DNA of 14,779 nt from Streptomyces regalis (GTDB lineage: Bacteria > Actinomycetota > Actinomycetes > Streptomycetales > Streptomycetaceae): positions 1 through 14,779 of the forward strand of contig NZ_LLZG01000076.1 of NCBI RefSeq assembly GCF_001509475.1, in the 5' to 3' direction. Every line of letters begins with the position of its first letter. Position 1 is the first letter of the stretch. The notes beneath the pieces were generated by a model. The model was not told where the DNA came from and made no database searches. It saw only the letters and a program-made list of their open reading frames with translations. Both the position numbers and the translations under genes were made by a program. Positions 6,047 to 10,594 of the stretch are shown one piece after another.

Positions 6047-6144
6047 CCAGGGCGACTAGGACTCACCACCGCCTTACGCCAACTGCCCTCGCGGGCTCAG
6101 GCGGAGGCGAGAGATAGCCGCTGGAAAGGTTTTCACTAACTATC

Positions 6145-6777
6145 GTGATCTCTTGGCGCTCCCGCGTAGTAACAATTATCGCCGCCCCCACGGTTGGCAT
6201 ACTTATTGGGACTCTCGGCCCACTTTTGATGACAGTCAGCAACCCAATAGGGCACGCTACGCACCTTGCTGTGTCTGGCGGATGGTCCTGGGCGGCCTTG
6301 GCGTTCGCCTTCGGGATCGCAGGGAAATCCAAAGTTGAATCAGCCGTCCTGGCTCTCGTGGCGCTAGTGGTAGCTGTGATCTCCTATTACCTGACAAAAG
6401 TGAGCCAAGGCGGGTTTACGACCCTTGACCTTAACTCTCCGTCCGCAGCCACTCCATACGTATCTTGGGGCGATTTCGTTGGCAAGACATTCTTCTGGTG
6501 CGTGGCCGCTTGCATCCTTGGACCGGTAATAGGATTGGCTGGCCACTTGGCGAAAAACCGCAGTCTCCGCGGACTTCCTTTTCGCCTGCTAGTTCCTTTG
6601 GTCACTATTGCCGAAATGTCGGAACGACTCCGGACAGAAGCCTCGCTGCAAGGAGCGGTTGCATACATTACCTGGAGCGCCATTCTCGTCATTGCGATAG
6701 TGGTCGCTATTGCGCTGGTGGGGGACGCCATAGTCACCTCACGAGCAAAATCATCCGTTAGGCAGGTGCAAGAATAG
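6145..6777 (+). CDS. Multi-spanning membrane protein (DUF6518-like), possible bacteriocin immunity or partner, 210 aa
   Basis: About five or six membrane segments are visible: TIIAAPTVGILIGTLGPLLM (10-29), WSWAALAFAFGIAG (47-60), VLALVALVVAVISYYL (67-83), FFWCVAACILGPVIGLAG (116-133), and IVVAIALVGDA near the C-terminus after ITWSAILVI. The tail is basic and soluble (TSRAKSSVRQVQE). The layout and the YYL and GPVIGLAG motifs resemble actinobacterial DUF6518 proteins, but I am not certain. The GTG at 6145 is the only usable start before an in-frame stop at 6115; GGAAAGG lies about 15 nt upstream, a weak site. Codons have much lower third-position G+C than the flanking chromosome. The gene lies in the same IS-bounded segment as the bacteriocins, so a role in self-protection is a reasonable guess, not shown by sequence. 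Confidence 0.75.
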   Translation: MISWRSRVVTIIAAPTVGILIGTLGPLLMTVSNPIGHATHLAVSGGWSWAALAFAFGIAGKSKVESAVLALVALVVAVISYYLTKVSQGGFTTLDLNSPSAATPYVSWGDFVGKTFFWCVAACILGPVIGLAGHLAKNRSLRGLPFRLLVPLVTIAEMSERLRTEASLQGAVAYITWSAILVIAIVVAIALVGDAIVTSRAKSSVRQVQE

Positions 6778-6818
6778 GGGGTGAGCGACAAACCTCTTCG
6801 GCTTGCTGTACATGCCAA

Positions 6819-7511
6819 TTAATTAACCTCGATTCGCCAGCGGGTTTCGGTCGCTGATCGGTTCAGCTGTTCGCCCGTAATGTTCTGTGCTGTTACAGGA
6901 TGGGCCGTCACGTGACGCCGCGGGGTGCGCCGGGTTCCACAGGCCGGAGGTTGCGGGATCTCCTCCTTCCTGCTCGTCGTCGGGCGTAAGTCGGTCGTGC
7001 AGGTGGCGACCGGAAGTCGTGTGAGCCTGTTCCAGCTGACGGTGAATGCCGCCGCCCAGGGCGAAGTCCGCTCGATGCGCAGGATGCGACAGCGGGCGTG
7101 ACGGGCGAGTCGGGCCGGAAGGTGATGGAAACGCAGGCGCATCGTGTCCGGCTCGGCGTCTTCGAGGCTGCCCTGGTTGTGCAGGGTGAGCAGCCTCAGC
7201 CAGGTGTCGAGATCGGCGGCGAGGTTCGCGGCGAGCATCCAGCCTGTGTTGATCTGCCATGACTGTGAGGGCAGGTTCGCCAGCCCCATGGCCTTGTTGG
7301 TGCGGACGCAGTCTTCGACCTCTGGCGTGGTCGCGGTGCAGGGCGTCGAGGAACTGGCTCTGGTGGGAGCCGGCGCTGCCCCCATGTGCCGGATGTTCGT
7401 CGCCCTGATCGAATAGCGGCAGCCGGTCTTGTGATCGAAGGCGGTCAGCTTTTTCATGTACCGCCGGGAGGGGCGCACGCGGGGGACGATCAGTCGCATG
7501 CCCTCCGGCCA
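6819..7511 (-). pseudogene. IS1380-family transposase, C-terminal fragment with two frameshifts (copy D)
   Basis: The fragment starts WPEGMRLIVPRVRPSRRY, then LTAFDHKTGCRYSIRATNI, and later VRTNKAMGLANLPSQSWQ, NTGWMLAANLAADLDTW, EPDTMRLRFHHLPARLARHA and SWNRLTRLPVAT. These are C-terminal landmarks of IS1380-group transposases. Between about 7375 and 7322 the family sequence (AGSHQSQFLDALHRDHA) is in another frame, so there are two compensating indels. Past the expected end the frame runs on for about 60 residues through the terminal repeat and stops only at the TAA inside the flanking TTAATTAA. The N-terminal half is missing and the gene is dead. Confidence 0.8.
6827..7511 (-). mobile_element. 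IS1380-like element remnant D (right part, minus strand)
   Basis: The right end of this element starts at 6827 with CCTCGAT, the same first seven bases as the reverse complement of copy B's right end. It is preceded by TTAATTAA (6819-6826), a probable target site. The element runs leftward on the minus strand and is cut at about 7511, where the opposite-strand copy B begins. Its transposase belongs to a different subgroup from A, B and C. The left half is absent. Confidence 0.7.
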
Positions 7512-7513
7512 AC

Positions 7514-7762
7514 CGCCACAAGGTCTGGCTGGAGATCGTGCAGATCGCGCTCGACCTGCTGGCCTGGATGCCCATGCTCGCCCTGACCGGCCAAGCTCGA
7601 CTCTGGGAGCCCCGCCGCCTGCGGTTCCGCCTGTTCGCCGCCGCAGGACACCTCGTCACAACCGGCCGACGCCGCATCCTCCGCCGGGCCAGCCACTGGC
7701 CCTGGACCCACGACATCGCGACCGCGTTCGACCGACTCGCTCACCTACCGAGCCCCGGCTGA
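7514..7762 (+). pseudogene. IS1380-family transposase, extreme C-terminal fragment (copy B)
   Basis: About 82 residues survive: RHKVWLEIVQIALDLLAWMP, ALTGQARLWEPRRLRFRLF, then TTGRRRILRRASHWPWTHD and the end FDRLAHLPSPG. The match to the end of copy A is strong in both DNA and protein, but with many substitutions, so the two are distinct copies and not a fresh duplication. No start codon context or catalytic domain remains. Confidence 0.8.
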
Positions 7763-7880
7763 CCAGCAGCTCTCCTCGTCCCCGCGACAGCACCACCCGA
7801 CCCGGAGCGGGCGAACCCGGCGCCCACACGACGCGACAGACGGGCCATAAGCCTGCCCACCACCAACCACAGAACGCGAA

Positions 7881-7909
7881 ACGGTCCGCCGACTCCGTCG
7901 GCAGACCGT
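7881..7909 (+). terminator. Conserved 3'-end hairpin of IS remnant B
   Basis: ACGGTC, c, GCCGAC (7881-7893), loop TCC, GTCGGC, a, GACCGT (7897-7909) forms 12 pairs around one mismatch. It sits where copy A has its 12-bp hairpin, but most paired bases differ in both arms, so pairing has been kept while sequence changed. Confidence 0.6.
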
Positions 7910-7944
7910 CACGAAAGATCGAGGCTAACCTCGCGCTTTCATGA
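7909..7944. repeat. IS right end, 4-bp CTAA spacer, IS left end
   Basis: The right terminal repeat of copy B (TCACGAAAGATCGAGG, 7909-7924) is followed by CTAA (7925-7928) and then the inverted left end of copy C (CCTCGCGCTTTCATGA, 7929-7944). The two ends match at 13 of 16 positions as inverted repeats. The 4-bp spacer fits the short target duplications reported for IS1380-type elements. Confidence 0.7.
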
Positions 7945-7978
7945 AATGGGCTGTCCGGCAGGCGGTCAGGAAAGCAGA

Positions 7979-8045
7979 AAGTGCCTCTGACCAGCAAGAA
8001 TGAGGATTGTCGAGGTCCTTTTTCCTGCCACCGCCGGAGGCACTT
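7979..8045 (+). promoter_or_regulatory. Inverted repeat masking the transposase ribosome binding site
   Basis: AAGTGCCTC (7979-7987) pairs perfectly with GAGGCACTT (8037-8045), and GGAGG at 8036-8040, the likely Shine-Dalgarno for the GTG at 8051, lies inside the second arm. Transcripts entering from outside the element would fold and hide this site, which would limit transposase synthesis, as known for other IS such as IS10 and IS50. Confidence 0.5.
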
Positions 8046-8050
8046 CCCAG

Positions 8051-8590
8051 GTGAAGCACCCCATCGGGTCCTACCCCCCGCGTCCGTGTCCAGGACGACG
8101 GAGCCGCCAGGTCATCTCCCAGGCAGGGTCGGTCCTGCTCGTCGAAACGGTTCGCAAGACGGGCCTTGACCAGGCCATATCCCAGGCCCTGGCCCCGTGG
8201 CGGAAGCCGCGAGCCGTCCACGATCCCGGCAAGGCCTTCCTCGACGTCGCCCTGGCGGTCGCACTGGGCGGGGACTGCCTCGCGGACGTCGCGATGCTGC
8301 GGTGTGAGCCGGCCGTCTTCGGCCCGGTCGCCTCCGACCCGACCATCTCGCGCCTGATCGAGACCCTCGCCGCCTCCGGCGAGAATGCCCTGCAGGCCAT
8401 CCGGTCCGCACGGCCCGAAGTCCGCCAGCGTGCCTGGTCGTTGGCCGGAAAGAACGCCCCGGACGCCGACGGCCAGGTCCTCATCGATCTCGACGGCGTC
8501 CTCGTGATCGCCCACTCCGACAAGGAGGACGCGGCCCCGACCTGGAAGAAGACCTACGGCCATCACCCGCTGACGGCCTTCCTCGACGGG
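8051..8590 (+). pseudogene. IS1380-family transposase, N-terminal fragment (copy C)
   Basis: About 180 residues of the N-terminal half are intact: KHPIGSYPPRPCPGRRSRQV, VISQAGSVLLVETVRKTGLD, PRAVHDPGKAFLDVALAVAL, GGDCLADVAMLRCEPAVFGP, VASDPTISRLIETLAASGE, DGQVLIDLDGVLVIAHSDKED and TWKKTYGHHPLTAFLD. The DLDGVLV strand should carry the first catalytic Asp of the DDE site. I prefer the GTG at 8051 (GGAGG 10 nt upstream), though an ATG at 8000 is in frame. After TAFLD the frame continues to 8824 with sequence that no longer resembles the family. It could produce a truncated protein that contains only the N-terminal domain. Confidence 0.85.
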
Positions 8591-8834
8591 TGCGACCGTG
8601 ACGATGGTCGCCACGCAGCTGGGTGTGTCGCGGCTGACGGACATGGGGGGGGTAACACCACCGTTCGGATCGGACCCCGTGGACCGGAGCCGGCTGCACT
8701 GCTGCGGCATCCCGCGCTGAACACGGTCGAAATCCCGCTAGCCGAGGACCTCGCCACGCTGGTGGGCACCAGGCGCCGGATCGCCGGAGCCGAGACCTCG
8801 TGGCGAGGGTTCGAGCGGGGGTAGGTCGTGCGGG
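8591..8834. other. Unidentified segment between the IS and S1-gene remnants
   Basis: The segment is high in G+C and partly protein-like. One plus-strand frame reads TVTMVATQLGVSRLTDMGG, another LNTVEIPLAEDLATLVGTRR, but neither has a start, a recognisable domain or a continuous frame. A run of eight G at about 8645-8652 separates the two and could mark an indel. I take it as debris of one or two genes that I cannot name. Confidence 0.4.
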
Positions 8835-9270
8835 GGCATCAGTGGCATCGAGAGCCTCAGGGTGTTCGTGGACCTCGACGGCGCCGAGGGCTTCATCACC
8901 GTCCTCGAACTCACCCGGCACGGCAGGGACTTCCCAGTGACGTGGCCCGCGTCGGCCAAGAGGTCGTCGCCGACGTCCTCGCCTCCAGAACCCTTCCGGC
9001 CAGGCCCGTCTGTCACTCGCGGCCCTGGCCCCGGATCCGCTGGCGGCGTTCGCGTGCCATGGACTCGGTCGGGTCATCCGAGGCACAGCCACCGAAGTCG
9101 GTCCCGTTCGGCATGTTTGGGTACGTGTCGCCGAGAGCGTCGAGGGGCTGGTGTACCGCGACACGCTCGCCGACCGGGCCGTCCTCGATGTCAGCGACGA
9201 GCTGTCCGTCGAGGTCACCGGCATCAATCTCGTACGCAGCCGGGTCACCCTGACGCCGCTGCCCCAACCC
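8835..9270 (+). pseudogene. S1 RNA-binding repeat protein, decayed fragment with two frameshifts
   Basis: Three frames in turn give S1-domain sequence. From 8835 the text is GISGIESLRVFVDLDGAEGF followed by ITVLELT; from about 8933 PSDVARVGQEVVADVLAS; from about 8993 LQNPSGQARLSLAALAPDPL. The last frame continues with GLGRVIRGTATEVGPVRHVW, VRVAESVEGLVYRDTLAD and VEVTGINLVRSRVTLTPLPQ. The pattern (G-FV-L, EGL/EGF, V-G-EV-A-V, RLSL) repeats twice, as in Streptomyces proteins with tandem S1 domains that bind RNA. Both ends are lost, and the last frame runs into the convergent acyltransferase gene. The reading is from motif recognition; the two shifts are seen directly. Confidence 0.7.
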
Positions 9271-9307
9271 GAGGCGGAGCAGCGGCGTATCAGGGTCCCC
9301 GACGGGG

Positions 9308-10594
9308 TCACCGCAGGGCAGGCTCAGGCTTCCGGTGCGGCTCCCGCTCCGCCTCCGCCTCCGACTCCGCCTCCGCCTCCGGATAGAACTCCCGTGGCCG
9401 TCCCTTCTTGTCCCGCAGCCGGGCCAGCAGGCTCCCCGGGTACTCCACCGTCCAGTAGCTCACGGTCGCCGCCAGTGCCCCGGCCACGACCACGAGCAGC
9501 ACCGCCAGCGGGAACCCCGCCTGGGAGCGGGGCAGGACGCCGGCGTCGTACAGGAGCAGCATCAGCGGCTCGTGCCAGATGTAGAGGCTGTAGCTGACCA
9601 GGCCCACGCCCGTCAGCCACCCCGAGCGCAGCAGGGCGTGCCAGCGGGGGCGGGCCGGGGTGCGGATGTGGAGTGTGCCGTAGAGGAGGGCGAACCAGAG
9701 GAGCGCGGCCAGGGGGTGGTAGTAGGTGTGCCAGGTGTTCTCCGGTTCGGAGGCGTACGACAGGGCGTACAGGCCGGCTGCCGCGGTCACCGCCGACAGC
9801 GTCGCCGGGCGCGCGCCGATACGGCCCCGCTCGCCCAGCGCCACCAGCAGTACCGCCAGGCCCATCCCGGCCGCGAATCCGCCCAGGCGGGCCTGGGGAC
9901 CGAAGTACACGGGCCAGTTGGTGTGCGGGATGCCGAGGGCGTGGTGGGCTACGGCGATCCAGGCCACCGGCGCCAGGTAGAGCGCCGCGCAGCCCGACGC
10001 GCACAGCAGCACGCGGGCGCGGCGGGTGTGCAGGCGGCGGCAGGCGCGGATCGCCAGGGGGCCCACGGCGACCAGGGTGAGGTAGAACGCGATCTCCAGG
10101 GAGAGCGACCAGGTCGGGCCCAGGGTGTAGAAGATGCGCTGCTGGTCGAAGACGTGCGTGAACGTGAGGTGTTCCACCAGGTCACGCCAGTCGCCGGGTA
10201 GGGACGGGTTGCGCAGGGACCAGATGAGGAGGACCGCGAGGAAGTACAGGGGGAGGATCCTCGTGGCGCGGCGGAAGAGGAAGTCCCGGCCGGGTCGGGT
10301 GCGGTCGTAGCCGTCGATCGCGGCGCGGGCGTAGGAGAGCGTGAGCAGGTACGCCGACATGACGAAGAACAGGTCGATGACCTCCAGGGAGATCAGCGCA
10401 CCGAGGTAGGGGTTGTCGATCGGCGGGTGGGCGCCCTGCGCGTCGTAGACGTAGTACTGCTGCCAGACGTGGAAGACGACCGTGCTGAGGGCGGCCAGGC
10501 CCCGGAAGCCCTGGAGTTCGGGGCTGCGTGTGGTGCTTGTGCTGGTTGAATTGCTTGTGTTGCTTGCGTTGCTTGCGTTGCTTGTCGCGCTCAC
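9308..10594 (-). CDS. Acyltransferase 3 family membrane protein (OafA/YrhL-like), 428 aa
   Basis: This is an integral-membrane acyltransferase expected to transfer acyl (often acetyl) groups onto a surface or exported polysaccharide. It begins with a Ser/Asn/Thr-rich tail, then ELQGFRGLAALSTVVFHVWQ (26-45) with the catalytic-type His after the first helix, and LEVIDLFFVMSAYLLTLSYA. It continues with FLFRRATRILPLYFLAVLL, TLGPTWSLSLEIAFYLTL and several further helices, ending in a charged repetitive tail. About ten membrane segments are visible and length is normal. The GTG start overlaps the TGA of the upstream glycosyltransferase gene (GTGA), so the two are translationally coupled. The frame is open far upstream, but that part overlaps the glycosyltransferase and is not real. 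Both ends carry short DNA repeats (separate entries). Confidence 0.9.
   Translation of the reverse strand: MSATSNASNASNTSNSTSTSTTRSPELQGFRGLAALSTVVFHVWQQYYVYDAQGAHPPIDNPYLGALISLEVIDLFFVMSAYLLTLSYARAAIDGYDRTRPGRDFLFRRATRILPLYFLAVLLIWSLRNPSLPGDWRDLVEHLTFTHVFDQQRIFYTLGPTWSLSLEIAFYLTLVAVGPLAIRACRRLHTRRARVLLCASGCAALYLAPVAWIAVAHHALGIPHTNWPVYFGPQARLGGFAAGMGLAVLLVALGERGRIGARPATLSAVTAAAGLYALSYASEPENTWHTYYHPLAALLWFALLYGTLHIRTPARPRWHALLRSGWLTGVGLVSYSLYIWHEPLMLLLYDAGVLPRSQAGFPLAVLLVVVAGALAATVSYWTVEYPGSLLARLRDKKGRPREFYPEAEAESEAEAEREPHRKPEPALR
9347..9382 (-). repeat. Six 6-bp repeats in the acyltransferase C-terminal tail
   Basis: Six units of CTCCGC (with single changes, plus strand) encode the acidic EAEAESEAEAE tail of the acyltransferase. 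Changes in copy number would keep the frame, so only tail length would vary. Confidence 0.75.
10551..10586 (-). repeat. Four 9-bp repeats in the acyltransferase N-terminal tail
   Basis: Four units of TTGCTTGCG or near variants (plus strand) encode the SNASNASNTSN segment just after the start codon. Unit length is a multiple of three, so slippage alters tail length without a frameshift. Confidence 0.75.

Larger units (their letters stand above)
7511..7924 (+). mobile_element. IS1380-like element remnant B (right end)
   Basis: This copy is closely related to remnant A over the last 80 transposase codons, the non-coding tail and the terminal repeat (7909-7924). It abuts remnant D head to head at about 7505-7520. 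It ends at 7924, 4 bp before the left end of another copy (7929). Confidence 0.75.
7929..8590 (+). mobile_element. IS1380-like element remnant C (left part only)
   Basis: This copy has the left terminal repeat (7929-7944), a 106-bp leader and the N-terminal part of the transposase, and is cut at about 8590 where unrelated sequence begins. A and B keep only right ends and C only a left end, and their coding parts do not overlap. A full element of this subgroup is therefore absent from the window. Confidence 0.75.

Noticed and set aside
5914..6117. 67-codon plus-strand frame between bacteriocin 2 and the membrane gene
   Set aside because: TTG start without ribosome site, passes through both hairpins, Arg/Pro/Thr-rich text without domain.
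7925..8710. Minus-strand frame of 261 codons opposite IS remnant C
   Set aside because: It runs through the IS end and the breakpoint at 8590; the plus strand has recognisable transposase sequence.
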